Shown: positions 10,249-19,136, counted from the first letter of the stretch. The stretch is DNA of 64,000 nt from Modestobacter sp. DSM 44400 (GCF_900107175.1 NZ_FNOZ01000004.1:62001-126000), one strand, 5' to 3'. Numbers and translations are program-made. Notes: generated by a model from the letters alone, not told the origin.

Positions 10249-10488
10249 GCGCTCCGGAGGAGCGCTGTGTCCTGAGGGTGCGGGGGCCGGAGGCTCTCCA
10301 CCTGGGGGACACGCAACGGCTCCACGGAAGCCCGGGAAAGAACCGGGACCGCGGTGGAGTCCGTGGTGGATCTGCGCTCCGGAGGAGCGCTGTGTCCTGA
10401 GGGTGCGGGGGCCGGAGGCTCTCCACCTGGGGGACACGCAACGGCTCCGCGGAAGCCCGGGAACGGCTCGTGGCCGCGGTGGAGTCCG
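10249..10488. repeat. Two tandem copies of a ~125-bp direct repeat in non-coding DNA
   Basis: Bases 10249-10338 recur at 10374-10463 with a single mismatch (10324 versus 10449), and 10349-10363 recurs at 10474-10488, all with a period of 125. Each unit begins with an inverted repeat, GCGCTCC-GGA-GGAGCGC, able to form a hairpin. The repeat fills most of the 293-bp gap between the Rieske gene and DUF5313, both on the minus strand, so it sits in the Rieske leader region. No convincing ORF was found in it. Confidence 0.85.
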
Positions 10489-10504
10489 GAGGACGACAGT
10501 CAAC

Positions 10505-10903
10505 TTAGTCGAAGCTGCCGGAGCCGCCGTCCCGGTAGCGGGCCCGCCTCTCCAGCCGCTCGCGTTCGGCCCGCTCGGCGCGCACCCGGGCGGTGGTCCC
10601 CGACGGGTGGCCGGCCTTGACCGCGCGGTGCTCGGTGGTCTCGGTCATGTACGCCAGGGAGAAGAGCAGCCCGATCAGCGTCCCGCCAATGGCCGCGCTC
10701 ACCCGGAACCCCATCGGCACCGGCGGGACGAGCAGGCACAGCACGATCACGGGGGACAGTTGGACCAGCGCCCGAGCCAGGTGGCGCAGCACCCAGCTGC
10801 GCCGCGTGGTGTCCTCGAGCACCCATCCCGACAGGCGCTGGGGGAGGCCGCCGCCGAGGGCGTACCAGACCCACTGTGCCGGGTTCGGCCGTGCAGCTGA
10901 CAC
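10505..10903 (-). CDS. DUF5313 family small membrane protein
   Basis: 132 aa from GTG 10903. The N-terminus RPNPAQWVWYALGGGLPQR, followed by WVLEDTTRRSWVLRHLARALVQL, is diagnostic of this actinobacterial family. Two hydrophobic helices follow (VIVLCLLVPPVPMGF and AAIGGTLIGLLFSLAYM), then a highly charged Arg/Glu tail. Function unknown. The longer open frame reaching over the CBS gene on the other strand is rejected because its residues carry no family similarity. It is divergent from the CBS protein gene with 88 bp between starts. Confidence 0.82.
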   Translation of the reverse strand: MSAARPNPAQWVWYALGGGLPQRLSGWVLEDTTRRSWVLRHLARALVQLSPVIVLCLLVPPVPMGFRVSAAIGGTLIGLLFSLAYMTETTEHRAVKAGHPSGTTARVRAERAERERLERRARYRDGGSGSFD

Positions 10904-10991
10904 ACAGGAGACGGTAGGCGTCGCAGGCCGTTGCCGTGGGGGACGAGCTGCGCCACACTCCGCACGCGGGGGACGAGCCCGAGGAGGCACC

Positions 10992-11429
10992 GTGCGGGTC
11001 GAGGACGTGCTGCGGCACAAGGTCGGCGGGGGAGCGGTCGCCACCGTCCCCGGCGACGCAACGGTCGGCGAGGCGCTCGCCCAGCTGGTCGAGCGCAACG
11101 TCGGCGCACTGGTGGTGAGCGCGGATGGGGAGCACGTGGACGGCGTCGTCTCCGAGCGGGACGTCGCCCGCGGGCTGCACGCGCGGGGCGGGGACGTGCT
11201 CGGCGACCTGGTCGGCACGTTGATGACCGCACAGGTGCACACGTGCACTCCGGCCACCGCCGTGACCGACCTGACCCGGCTGATGACCGAGCACCGGGTG
11301 CGCCACGTGCCGGTGCTGGTGGCCGGCCGGCTCGCCGGGATCGTCTCCATCGGCGACGTCGTCAAGGCCCGGCTCGACGAGCTGGAGACCGAGCGCGAGC
11401 AGCTGGTGGACTACATCCAGACCAGCTGA
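10992..11429 (+). CDS. Tandem CBS-domain protein
   Basis: 145 aa from GTG 10992 with GAGGAGG 4 nt upstream. Two CBS motifs fill the protein: the first around ATVGEALAQLVERNVGALVVSADGEHVDGVVSERDVARGL and the second around TAVTDLTRLMTEHRVRHVPVLVAGRLAGIVSIGDVVKARL. Stand-alone CBS pairs bind adenosine nucleotides and act as energy sensors; in actinobacteria related proteins are hypoxia- or stress-linked. A perfect hairpin follows 3 bp after the stop. Confidence 0.9.
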   Translation: MRVEDVLRHKVGGGAVATVPGDATVGEALAQLVERNVGALVVSADGEHVDGVVSERDVARGLHARGGDVLGDLVGTLMTAQVHTCTPATAVTDLTRLMTEHRVRHVPVLVAGRLAGIVSIGDVVKARLDELETEREQLVDYIQTS

Positions 11430-11431
11430 CA

Positions 11432-11460
11432 CCGACGCCGCCTGGCCCTGGCGGCGTCGG
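11432..11460 (+). terminator. Hairpin after the CBS gene
   Basis: 11-bp perfect arms 11432-11442 and 11450-11460 with a 7-nt loop, 3 bp after the stop codon and just before the rarD promoter. No T tract. Confidence 0.7.
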
Positions 11461-11475
11461 ACGTAGGGTCCCGGC

Positions 11476-12396
11476 GTGGACGAACGTCGTGTCGGGGTGG
11501 TCGCCGGGCTCGCGGCCTACGTCCTCTGGGGTTTGTTCCCGCTCTACTTCCCCCTGCTCGAGCCGGCCGGGGGCCTGGAGATCGTCGCCCACCGCGTGGT
11601 CTGGTCGTTGCTGTTCATCGGGCTGCTGCTCAGCGTCCGCCGCGGCTGGCCGCAGGTCCGCGCCGCCTTCGCCGACCGCCGCACGCTGCTCGTGCTCGCC
11701 GCGGCAGCCGTGTTGATCGTCGTCAACTGGCTGGTCTTCGTCTACGGCGTCAACTCCGGCCACGTCGTGGAGATCTCGCTGGGCTATTTCATCCATCCGC
11801 TGGTCAGCGTGCTGCTCGGCGTCCTGGTGTTCCGGGAGCGACTGCGCCGGCTGCAGTGGGTCGCCGTTGGTACCGCCGCGCTCGCGGTCATCGTCCTCAC
11901 CGTCGACTACGGCCGCCCGCCCTGGATCGCGCTGGCCCTGGCCGGCTCCTTCGGCCTGTACGGGCTGATGAAGAAGCTGGTCCGGGTGGAGGCGGCGCCG
12001 GGGCTGTTCGTGGAGACGGCGCTGGTCTTCCTCCCGGCCCTCGTGGTCCTCGTCGTCCTCGAGGCGACCGGCTCGGGCGCGTTCGGCCACGAGGGCACGG
12101 GCAGCGCGCTGCTGCTTGCCTTCTCCGGCGTGGCCACCGCCGTGCCGCTGCTCCTCTTCGCCGCAGCGGCCCGGCGGGTGCCGCTGTCGACGGTGGGGCT
12201 GCTGCAGTACATCAACCCGCTGATGCAGCTGGCGATCGCCGTCCTCGTCCTCGGCGAGCCCATGCCGCCGGCTCGGCTGGCCGGCTTCGCCATCGTCTGG
12301 CTGGCGCTGGCCGTCTTCACCCTCGACACCCTGCGCGCCGCCCACGGCAACCGCCGGGCCGTCGCCGCGGCGGACGCCGTCCCCGTCGCCCCGTGA
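11476..12396 (+). CDS. rarD: RarD/EamA family permease (chloramphenicol-sensitive protein)
   Basis: 306-aa inner-membrane DMT-superfamily transporter with about ten helices. Diagnostic opening: GVVAGLAAYVLWGLFPLYFPLL, then HRVVWSLLF, GYFIHPLVSVLLGVLVFRERL and LLQYINPLMQLAIAVLVLGEP. Substrate not established for the family. GTG 11476 is preceded by TAGGGT and 6 nt, the leaderless promoter pattern seen repeatedly in this window. Confidence 0.9.
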   Translation: MDERRVGVVAGLAAYVLWGLFPLYFPLLEPAGGLEIVAHRVVWSLLFIGLLLSVRRGWPQVRAAFADRRTLLVLAAAAVLIVVNWLVFVYGVNSGHVVEISLGYFIHPLVSVLLGVLVFRERLRRLQWVAVGTAALAVIVLTVDYGRPPWIALALAGSFGLYGLMKKLVRVEAAPGLFVETALVFLPALVVLVVLEATGSGAFGHEGTGSALLLAFSGVATAVPLLLFAAAARRVPLSTVGLLQYINPLMQLAIAVLVLGEPMPPARLAGFAIVWLALAVFTLDTLRAAHGNRRAVAAADAVPVAP

Positions 12397-12517
12397 GGCC
12401 GACCGCCTGGGCGGGGATTCCACCTCCAACCGCCCGGCGCGACTACCGTCGGAGGGGTCCGTCCGGGGCCGGCCCCGCCGCCGGCCGGTCCGACCCGCGC
12501 CCATCGGAGGCCCGCAG

Positions 12518-12880
12518 ATGACCAGCGACCCCGCACCCGACGAGGTGGCTGGCCCACCATCCGGCGAGGCCGCGAGCGAGACGCCCGTGACGGGTGGGGC
12601 GGGCGGGACGACCGCAGCTGTGAACCTTCCCGCACGCGACCGCGAGGTGCTCGCGTTCGAACGGCAGTGGTGGCGGTTCCCGGGGGCCAAGGAGACCGCC
12701 ATCCGCGAGCGGTTCGGGCTCTCGGCAACCCGCTACTACCAAGTGCTCAACAGCGTGATCGACCGCCCCGAGGCGCTGGCCGCCGACCCGCTGCTGGTGC
12801 GCCGGTTGCGGCGGATGCGCTCCGCGCGACAGCGGCAGCGCTCCGGGCGAACGCTGGGCACGGACCCTTCGGCCGACTAG
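12518..12880 (+). CDS. DUF3263 domain protein
   Basis: 120 aa. A low-complexity N-terminus is followed by the family core REVLAFERQWWRFPGAKETAIRERFGLSATRYYQVLNSVIDRPEALAADPLLVRRLRRMR, which looks like a winged-helix or HTH fold. ATG 12518 has GGAG about 10 nt upstream. Family members are restricted to actinobacteria and often precede a LytR_C gene, as here (12 bp downstream). A DNA-binding role is inferred from the fold only. Confidence 0.88.
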   Translation: MTSDPAPDEVAGPPSGEAASETPVTGGAGGTTAAVNLPARDREVLAFERQWWRFPGAKETAIRERFGLSATRYYQVLNSVIDRPEALAADPLLVRRLRRMRSARQRQRSGRTLGTDPSAD

Positions 12881-12891
12881 CCTTCCTCACC

Positions 12892-14442
12892 GTGGGGAGG
12901 CATGCGCAATCAGGTGGTGACGGCACCCGCCCGGACGGCGAGGTCGCCTCCCGGTTCCCGGACGACGCACCCCCGACCGCAGCCCAGCCCCCGGCCCGCC
13001 CGCCGGCCGGTGTCCAGCCCCCGGCCGCGCGTCGCCCGGCAGCTTCGGCAGCGCCTCCTGTGGCGCCCCGGCCCCAACCCCGCCCGGTCCGCTCCGGCCC
13101 GGACACCGAGGGCGACGCGATGACCATGCCGCGCCGCAGCCGGGCCGAGCGCCGCCGGGAGGGGCTGCTCCCGGCCGGTGAGGACCCGCTGCTCCGCCGT
13201 CCCCCGACCGCCGGTCGGCCCGGCCCGGCCGTGCCGCCCGTCACCGGACGACGCCGCACCGACCAGCCCGGCCCCGCCCCCTCGCCGGCCGACGTGCCCA
13301 CCTCCGCGACGCTGTCGACGTCCGACGGCGCTGCCCGGATCGGCGCGGACCGCAGCCGCCTGGCCGCTCCCGCGACGCCCAGCCCCGCGACCCGGGCGCC
13401 GCAGACGACGAACCTGCCGTTCACGCCCGGCCTGCCCGCCTCGGCACCGGACGCCGACCCGTTCCCGTTCGACGACCAGCCGGATCGCCGCTCCGCCGCG
13501 GCCGCCGCGGCCGCCCCGGCCGGCCGACGTGCCGCGGAGCCGGCGCCACCGGCGGCCCCGGCTGCCTGGACCCCGGCTGAGCCGGCGGCCCGGCCGGCGC
13601 GTACGCCCGCGGCGCCGCGCGCCGCAGCTCCCGACCTGCGGAGCCCCGCCGTCGAGCGGGAGACCACGGCGCTCCCGCCGCTGGCCTGGGGCGAGGAACC
13701 GGCCGAGGCGCCGGTGCACGAGGGGGCCCCCGCACGCGTCCCCGGGCCGGGGAGCGGACCCGTGGGTGGCCGGGCTGCCGCCCGACTCGAACGCCAGGCG
13801 GCCGAGGCTGCGGCGCGCAAGGGTGGTCGGCGGGGGAGTACCGCTGCTGGCCCGCTCGCCCGTCCGGGTGGCCCGCCCGCGCCCCCGTCCGGTTCCGAGC
13901 GGGAGGCGGCGACCGACGGCCAGCGCGGCCGCGGGGCTCCCCGGCGTGCCGTCCAGCTCGTGCTGGCGACGGTCGTGGTGGCCCTGGCAGTGCTGGGCGT
14001 CTGGTCCTTCACCTCACCGCGCACCGAGGAGACCTCCGCACGGACCCCGGCAGCCACCGGTGCGCCGCCGTCCTCGGCGGCGGCGCCCGCGGTCGAGGCG
14101 ACCCCCTCGGCCGAGGCGACTCCCAGCGTGCCGGCGGGCCCGGTCCGAGCCCCGATCACCGTGCTGAACAGCACCCGCATCACCGGCCTGGCCGCCGACA
14201 TCGGCGACCAGTTCAGCGTCGGCGGTTGGCAGGTCAACGAGCCCGGCGCCTACGGCGCTGCGGACGTAGCCATCACCACCGTCTACTACACCGCTGGCAA
14301 CTCGGTGCAGCAAGACGCGGCCAATCAGCTCAGGGAACAGTTCCCCGACCTCGCCGGGGGCCCGGCGGAGCGGTTCTTCGACGTCCCCGGCGTGCCCGAC
14401 CCCGGCCTGGTCGTCGTCGTGACGGGGGACTGGCGGCCCTGA
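12892..14442 (+). CDS. LytR_C-domain cell-envelope protein with long disordered N-terminus
   Basis: About 516 aa from GTG 12892. A long Pro/Ala/Arg-rich cytoplasmic segment (about residues 1-350) leads to one transmembrane helix (VQLVLATVVVALAVLGVWSF), a Thr/Ala/Ser-rich linker, and a C-terminal LytR_C domain (ITVLNSTRITGLAADIGDQF ... TTVYYTAGNSVQQDAANQL). LytR_C domains are found outside the cell in wall-associated proteins. Start choice is uncertain: GTG 12892 has a TAGCCT hexamer 8 nt upstream and good coding character follows; ATG 13120 is the alternative and would shorten the disordered part by 76 residues. Confidence 0.8.
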   Translation: MGRHAQSGGDGTRPDGEVASRFPDDAPPTAAQPPARPPAGVQPPAARRPAASAAPPVAPRPQPRPVRSGPDTEGDAMTMPRRSRAERRREGLLPAGEDPLLRRPPTAGRPGPAVPPVTGRRRTDQPGPAPSPADVPTSATLSTSDGAARIGADRSRLAAPATPSPATRAPQTTNLPFTPGLPASAPDADPFPFDDQPDRRSAAAAAAAPAGRRAAEPAPPAAPAAWTPAEPAARPARTPAAPRAAAPDLRSPAVERETTALPPLAWGEEPAEAPVHEGAPARVPGPGSGPVGGRAAARLERQAAEAAARKGGRRGSTAAGPLARPGGPPAPPSGSEREAATDGQRGRGAPRRAVQLVLATVVVALAVLGVWSFTSPRTEETSARTPAATGAPPSSAAAPAVEATPSAEATPSVPAGPVRAPITVLNSTRITGLAADIGDQFSVGGWQVNEPGAYGAADVAITTVYYTAGNSVQQDAANQLREQFPDLAGGPAERFFDVPGVPDPGLVVVVTGDWRP

Positions 14443-14510
14443 CCGGCCCGGGCGGGCGTACAGCCGGCGCACAGTGGAACGCCGGAGTCCCCTCGGCCGT
14501 TGCCGCCTGC

Positions 14511-17381
14511 GTGCGCCCTCCCTCCGGGTCCGTGCTGCCCGGTCCGCGCTCCGGTGCGCGATTCCTGACCGCCGTCCTGCTCACTGCCCTCTCCTTCGCC
14601 GCGCTGCTCGTCGTCGCCCCGGCCGCGCCGGCGCGCGCAGCCGAGGACGTCACCACCACCGATGCCACGGTGCCCTCCGGGCAGGGCGCGGACGCCGTCG
14701 AGCTGGACACCACGCTCTACATGCCGTCGTCGGCCACCGCCGACGACCCGGCCGCCGCGGTGCTCATCGCGCATGGGTTCGGCGGCAGCAAGGAGTCCGT
14801 CGCCGCCGACGCCCGGGACCTGGCGGGCCACGGCTTCGTCGTCCTCACCTGGTCCGCGCGCGGCTTCGGCCGCAGCACCGGGCAGATCGGCCTGGACGAC
14901 CCCCGGTACGAGGTGGCCGACGTCAGCACCCTGATCGACCTGCTCGCCGCCCGCGACGACGTGCGGCTCGACGGTCCCGGTGACCCGAGCGTGGGCCTCA
15001 CCGGCGCCTCCTACGGCGGCGCGGTGTCGCTACTGGCGGCAGGCTACGACGACCGGATCGACGCCATCGCCCCGGAGATCACCTGGAACTCGCTGACCTC
15101 GGCGCTGTTCCCGGAGAACGCCGGCATCGTCGACGCGGACACCGTGGCGGCCGGCCCGGTCAGCACCGATGCGGGGGTGTTCAAGCGGTCCTGGGCCGGG
15201 CTCTTCTTCGGCGTTGGCTCGGTGCCCACCGGCGACGGGCTGCTGGGCGCGCTGACCGGCGGCAGCGCCGGTGACGGGACCGGCGTTCCGGACGAGTCCG
15301 CTCTCGACCCGGGCGCGGTGACCCAGGCGCTGACCTGCGGCCGATTCCGGGCCGACGTCTGCGCGGCCTACCAGTCGGCCGCCGCCACCGGGACGCTGAC
15401 ACCGGAGGTCGCCGCGGTGCTCGACCGCAGCAGCCCGGCCGCGGTGCTGGACCGGATCAGCGCCCCGACGCTGCTGGTGCAGGGCACCCAGGACTCCCTC
15501 TTCGGGCTCGGCGAGGCGGACGCGAACGCCCGCGGCATCGCTGCGAACGGCACGCCGGTGCAGGTCGTCTGGTACGCCGGTGGGCACGACACGCAGGCCT
15601 CCGACCGGGTCACCGCCGACCTGCGCGACCGGGTCGCCGGCTGGTTCGGCACCCACCTGCTCGGCGCGGACCCGGCGCCGGGCACCGGCGGCTTCAGCTA
15701 CCCCGCGCCCACCGGCCTGGTCAGCGGCGTGGGCAGCGTGCAGGACGGCGGCCAGACCGTCACCGCCGCCGCCTACCCGGGCCTGGCCGGCGGCGACCCG
15801 GCGCAGCGGACGACGGTCGCGCTCGGCGGGATGACCCAGCCGGTGGTCACCCCCGCCGGCGGCAGCCCCGCCGCCCTGACCACCGTGCCCGGCCTCGGCG
15901 CGGTCACCTCGGCACTCGGCGGCACGACCGTGGAGATCCCCGGCCAGTTCGCCGCCTTCGACAGCGCCGCGCTCGACGTCGGCACCGACGCGGTCGGTGC
16001 CGCGACCACCACGCTGGCCGTCTCCTCGCCCAGCGGGACGGCGACGCTGTTCGCCAAGCTCTACGACGTCGCCCCCGACGGCACGATGACGCTGCCCGCC
16101 GGGCTGGTGGCCCCGCTGCGGCTGACCGCGCTGTCGACCGACCCGGCCGCTCCCACGGCGGTGCCGGTCACGCTGCCGGGCATCGTGCACCGCTTCGAGG
16201 CTGGGCACAGGATGCGGCTGCTGGTCTCCTCGACCGACCAGGCATTCGCCCTCCCCTCGACGGCGGCGGTGTACTCGGTGGGGCTGCCCGTCGGCGAGAC
16301 GTCGATCGCCGTCCCGCAGGCGCCGGGCACCGTGGCCGGCTCGGGGGGATCGGCGCGCTGGTGGGTGCTGCTAGCCGTTCTGGCCGCCGTGGGAGCGCTC
16401 GGCTGGCTGGCCGCGAAGCTGTGGGGACGGCGCCGGGACCGGCGGCTGTCGGCCGTCGAGCCGAACGGCGAGGACGTGCCGTTGCGATTCGAGGGGGTCA
16501 CCAAGGCCTACAACGACGGCTTCGTCGCCGTCCGGGACCTGTCCTTCGAGGTCCGCCGCGGTCAGGTGCTCGGCCTGCTCGGGCCCAACGGCGCCGGCAA
16601 GACCACCTCGCTGCGCATGCTGATGGGCCTCATCCGTCCCACCGAGGGCCGGATCTCGGTGTTCGGGCACGCCGCGCGGCCCGGGGCGCCGGTGCTGTCC
16701 CGGCTCGGCTCGTTCGTCGAGGGCACCGGCCTGCAGCCGCACCTGTCCGGCCGGGACAACCTGACCCTGTACTGGGCGGCCACCGGCCGCCCGCTGGCCG
16801 ACGCGCACCTGGACGAGGCGATGGAGGTCGCCGGACTCGGGACGGCGATCGACAAGCGGGTGCGCAGCTACAGCCAGGGCATGCGCCAGCGGGTCGCCAT
16901 CGCCCAGGCCATGCTCGGGCTGCCCGACCTGCTGGTCCTCGACGAGCCCACCAACGGGCTGGACCCGCCGCAGATCCACGCGATGCGTGAGGTGCTCCGG
17001 TCCTACGCGCAGACCGGCCGCACGGTCATCGTCTCCAGCCACCTGCTGTCGGAGATCGAGCAGACCTGCAGCCACGTCGTGGTCATGGCGAAAGGACAGA
17101 AGATCGCCCAGGGCACGGTCGAGGAGATCATCGGTGCCGGTGGTGCGGTGCTCGTGGGCTTGGCCGACGAGGCCGACACCGACCGGGCGGCCGTCCTGCT
17201 GGCCGGGTTGCCGGGGGCGGGGCCGGTCGAGCGCACCGAGGAGGGCCTGGTCGTCGACCTCGGCCCGACCGGGCGCGCCGCGGCGCTGTCCGCGTTGGTC
17301 GCGGCGGGCATCGGGGTGGACCAGCTGACCCCGCGGCGCCGGCTGGAGGACGCGTTCCTGTCGTTGGTGGAGTCGTCATGA
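14511..17381 (+). CDS. Secreted CocE/X-Pro-type alpha/beta hydrolase fused to an ABC ATPase
   Basis: 956 aa. Order: signal peptide or N-terminal anchor ending near APARAAED (about residue 43); alpha/beta hydrolase with HGFGGSK (oxyanion region), nucleophile elbow GASYGG (Ser near 167), acid in GTQDSLFG (near 326) and His in GGHDTQ (near 359); a beta-rich C-terminal region like that of CocE/PepX enzymes; one transmembrane helix RWWVLLAVLAAVGALGWLAA (about 615-635); then a complete ABC ATPase with Walker A GPNGAGKTT, signature YSQGMRQR, Walker B LLVLDEPTNGLDPP and switch His (SSHLLSE). Topology implies hydrolase outside and ATPase inside. The next gene overlaps by 4 bp and encodes the permease. 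Start GTG 14511 or 14532. Confidence 0.88.
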   Translation: MRPPSGSVLPGPRSGARFLTAVLLTALSFAALLVVAPAAPARAAEDVTTTDATVPSGQGADAVELDTTLYMPSSATADDPAAAVLIAHGFGGSKESVAADARDLAGHGFVVLTWSARGFGRSTGQIGLDDPRYEVADVSTLIDLLAARDDVRLDGPGDPSVGLTGASYGGAVSLLAAGYDDRIDAIAPEITWNSLTSALFPENAGIVDADTVAAGPVSTDAGVFKRSWAGLFFGVGSVPTGDGLLGALTGGSAGDGTGVPDESALDPGAVTQALTCGRFRADVCAAYQSAAATGTLTPEVAAVLDRSSPAAVLDRISAPTLLVQGTQDSLFGLGEADANARGIAANGTPVQVVWYAGGHDTQASDRVTADLRDRVAGWFGTHLLGADPAPGTGGFSYPAPTGLVSGVGSVQDGGQTVTAAAYPGLAGGDPAQRTTVALGGMTQPVVTPAGGSPAALTTVPGLGAVTSALGGTTVEIPGQFAAFDSAALDVGTDAVGAATTTLAVSSPSGTATLFAKLYDVAPDGTMTLPAGLVAPLRLTALSTDPAAPTAVPVTLPGIVHRFEAGHRMRLLVSSTDQAFALPSTAAVYSVGLPVGETSIAVPQAPGTVAGSGGSARWWVLLAVLAAVGALGWLAAKLWGRRRDRRLSAVEPNGEDVPLRFEGVTKAYNDGFVAVRDLSFEVRRGQVLGLLGPNGAGKTTSLRMLMGLIRPTEGRISVFGHAARPGAPVLSRLGSFVEGTGLQPHLSGRDNLTLYWAATGRPLADAHLDEAMEVAGLGTAIDKRVRSYSQGMRQRVAIAQAMLGLPDLLVLDEPTNGLDPPQIHAMREVLRSYAQTGRTVIVSSHLLSEIEQTCSHVVVMAKGQKIAQGTVEEIIGAGGAVLVGLADEADTDRAAVLLAGLPGAGPVERTEEGLVVDLGPTGRAAALSALVAAGIGVDQLTPRRRLEDAFLSLVESS

Positions 17382-18271
17382 GCGCTACCGAGAGGGCAGA
17401 AATGGCCATTTCTGCCCACGACAGGACCGGTGCGGCGGCCGGCTACCGGCCCGGGCGCACCCTGCGGCTGGGCGTGGAGCTGCGCCGCCAGTTCAAGCGG
17501 CGCCGCACGCTGGGCGTCTTCGTGGCGATGGTGGCGCTGCCGCTGATCCTGATCGCCGCGCTGAAGCTGGGCGCCTCCGCGGAGGCGCAGGCGAACGGCC
17601 GGGTCAATCTGGTCGACGTGGCCACCGCCAGCGGGCTCAACTTCACCCTGTTCGTGCTGTTCGCCGCCACCAGCTTCTTCCTGGTCGTGGTGTTCGCGCT
17701 GTTCTTCGGCGACACCGTGGCCAGCGAAGCGCAGTGGGGGTCGCTGCGCTACGCGCTGGCCACGCCGATCCCGCGGCTCCGGCTGCTGCGGCAGAAGTGG
17801 TACGCCGCGCTGGTGCTGTCGGTCAGCGCCCTGGTCACCGTCACCGTCGTCTCGGTGGTAGCCGGTGGCATCGCCTTCGGCTTCGGCGATGTGCAGACCC
17901 CGGTCGGGCTGTCCATCCCGCAGGGCAGTGGCCTGCTGCGGCTGGCCGGGATCGTCGGCTACCTCGCCGTCCACCTGCTCGTCGTGGGCACGCTGGCGAT
18001 CTGGCTGTCCACGGTCACCGACGCGCCGCTGGCCGCCGTCGGCGGGGCGATCTTCACGATGTTCGTCTTCGCGATCCTCGACCAGGTCGAGCAGCTGGGC
18101 AGCCTGCGCGACTGGTTCCCGACCGCCGGCGAGTTCGCCTGGACCGACCTGCTGCAGACACCGGTGGACTCCGCCGACCTCTTCCGTGGCGTGGTGCAGT
18201 CGCTGGTCTACGCCGCGCTGTTCACCGCGCTGGCCTTCCGGCACTTCGCCCGCCGCGACGTCACCTCCTGA
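17378..18271 (+). CDS. ABC-2 type permease partnered with the hydrolase-ATPase fusion
   Basis: 297 aa with six hydrophobic segments: TLGVFVAMVALPLILIAALK, LNFTLFVLFAATSFFLVVVF, SALVTVTVVSVVAGGIAFGF, LAGIVGYLAVHLLVVGTLAI, LAAVGGAIFTMFVFAILDQV and LVYAALFTALAFRHF. The Glu/Ala-rich motif FFGDTVASEAQWGSLRYALATPIPR is typical of ABC-2/NatB-like exporters (type V). ATG 17378 overlaps the ATPase stop (ATGA), implying translational coupling. Together the two genes form an exporter whose ATPase carries an external hydrolase. A 24-bp palindrome falls within codons 6-13. Confidence 0.87.
   Translation: MSATERAEMAISAHDRTGAAAGYRPGRTLRLGVELRRQFKRRRTLGVFVAMVALPLILIAALKLGASAEAQANGRVNLVDVATASGLNFTLFVLFAATSFFLVVVFALFFGDTVASEAQWGSLRYALATPIPRLRLLRQKWYAALVLSVSALVTVTVVSVVAGGIAFGFGDVQTPVGLSIPQGSGLLRLAGIVGYLAVHLLVVGTLAIWLSTVTDAPLAAVGGAIFTMFVFAILDQVEQLGSLRDWFPTAGEFAWTDLLQTPVDSADLFRGVVQSLVYAALFTALAFRHFARRDVTS
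17394..17417. repeat. 24-bp perfect palindrome inside the permease gene
   Basis: Arms 17394-17405 and 17406-17417 are exact complements. The central 20 bp GCAGAAATGGCCATTTCTGC is identical to the centre of the palindrome at 803-830. Here it encodes part of the cytoplasmic N-terminus of the permease (RAEMAISAH), so it cannot be a terminator for the operon. Confidence 0.8.
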
Positions 18272-18273
18272 GT

Positions 18274-18312
18274 GGAGTCGCTGGGTGACGGTTCCCGTCA
18301 CCCAGCGACTCC
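18274..18312. terminator. 18-bp perfect stem between convergent genes
   Basis: Arms 18274-18291 and 18295-18312 are fully complementary with a TTC loop. It starts 3 bp after the permease stop and ends 3 bp before the HAD stop on the other strand, so it most likely terminates both transcripts. Confidence 0.85.
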
Positions 18313-18314
18313 GT

Positions 18315-19136
18315 TCACAGGCTGGCGAGGACCGCCTGGGCCCAGCCCGAGCCCATCGGCTCCTCGGTCACGGTCGCGTTCGGGACGGCGGTGAGCAGCT
18401 CGGCCATCCCCGGGACGGCGGCCCCGTTGGCGGTGACCCACAACCGGCCGACCGCCGGGGCCATCTCCAGGTCGCTGACGCTGTCCCCGATCGCGACCGC
18501 GTCGGCCGGGGACAGCCCACGACGGGCGAGGTCCCAGGCGATGGCCGCGCCCTTGGAGATGCCCCGCGGCATGAGGTGGTAGACCCGCGGCGGCAGGGCC
18601 TCGGGCGCCAGCGTCATCCGGGACGTCGCCGGGATGGCGCCGTTGTCCTTGCATGTCAGCCACCCCCACCCCTGTCCGGCCAGCCAGGCGTCGACGGCGG
18701 CGGGGCCGACCCGGCCGCGCAGCAGGGCGTCGGCGGAGTGGGTGACATGCCAGGGCTCGTGCCACTCGAGTCGTCCGGCGTTGGCCGCCACCAGCGCGTC
18801 GACGACGCCCTGTTCGGCCATTACGGCCATCGGCGTGCGGCCGATGTGCTCGGCGGGCAGGTCGCCGGTGAGCAGGTGGGTCTGCCGGCCGCCGGCCCAG
18901 CTCACCAGCGAGCCCAGCTCGGCGATCGACCCGTCGGCGCCGAAGATCCGGGCGGCCTCGACCAACTGGTCGTGGGTGCGCCCGCTGACCAGCACCAACG
19001 GGACGCCGGCGCGGTGAAGTTCCAACAGCGCGGTGGCCGGGGAGGCGGTCGGCGTGCGCTCCGCGGTGTGCCAGAAGGAGCCGCGCGGGCCGACCATGGT
19101 CCCGTCGAGGTCGGTGTAGACGATGCCGGTGGCCAC
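18315..19136 (-). CDS. HAD-superfamily phosphatase (mannosyl-3-phosphoglycerate phosphatase/Cof-like)
   Basis: 273 aa. HAD motif I YTDLDGTMVG near the N-terminus, motif II LVLVSGRTHDQL, motif III Lys in RGISKGAAIAWDL, and motif IV AIGDSVSDLEMAPAVG are all present; the insert between II and III is a C2B-type cap as in MPGP, Cof and sucrose phosphatases. Substrate not assignable. GTG 19136 is chosen because CAGGAT lies 6 nt upstream and motif I then starts at the usual position; the longer frame adds a low-complexity leader. Confidence 0.85.
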   Translation of the reverse strand: MATGIVYTDLDGTMVGPRGSFWHTAERTPTASPATALLELHRAGVPLVLVSGRTHDQLVEAARIFGADGSIAELGSLVSWAGGRQTHLLTGDLPAEHIGRTPMAVMAEQGVVDALVAANAGRLEWHEPWHVTHSADALLRGRVGPAAVDAWLAGQGWGWLTCKDNGAIPATSRMTLAPEALPPRVYHLMPRGISKGAAIAWDLARRGLSPADAVAIGDSVSDLEMAPAVGRLWVTANGAAVPGMAELLTAVPNATVTEEPMGSGWAQAVLASL

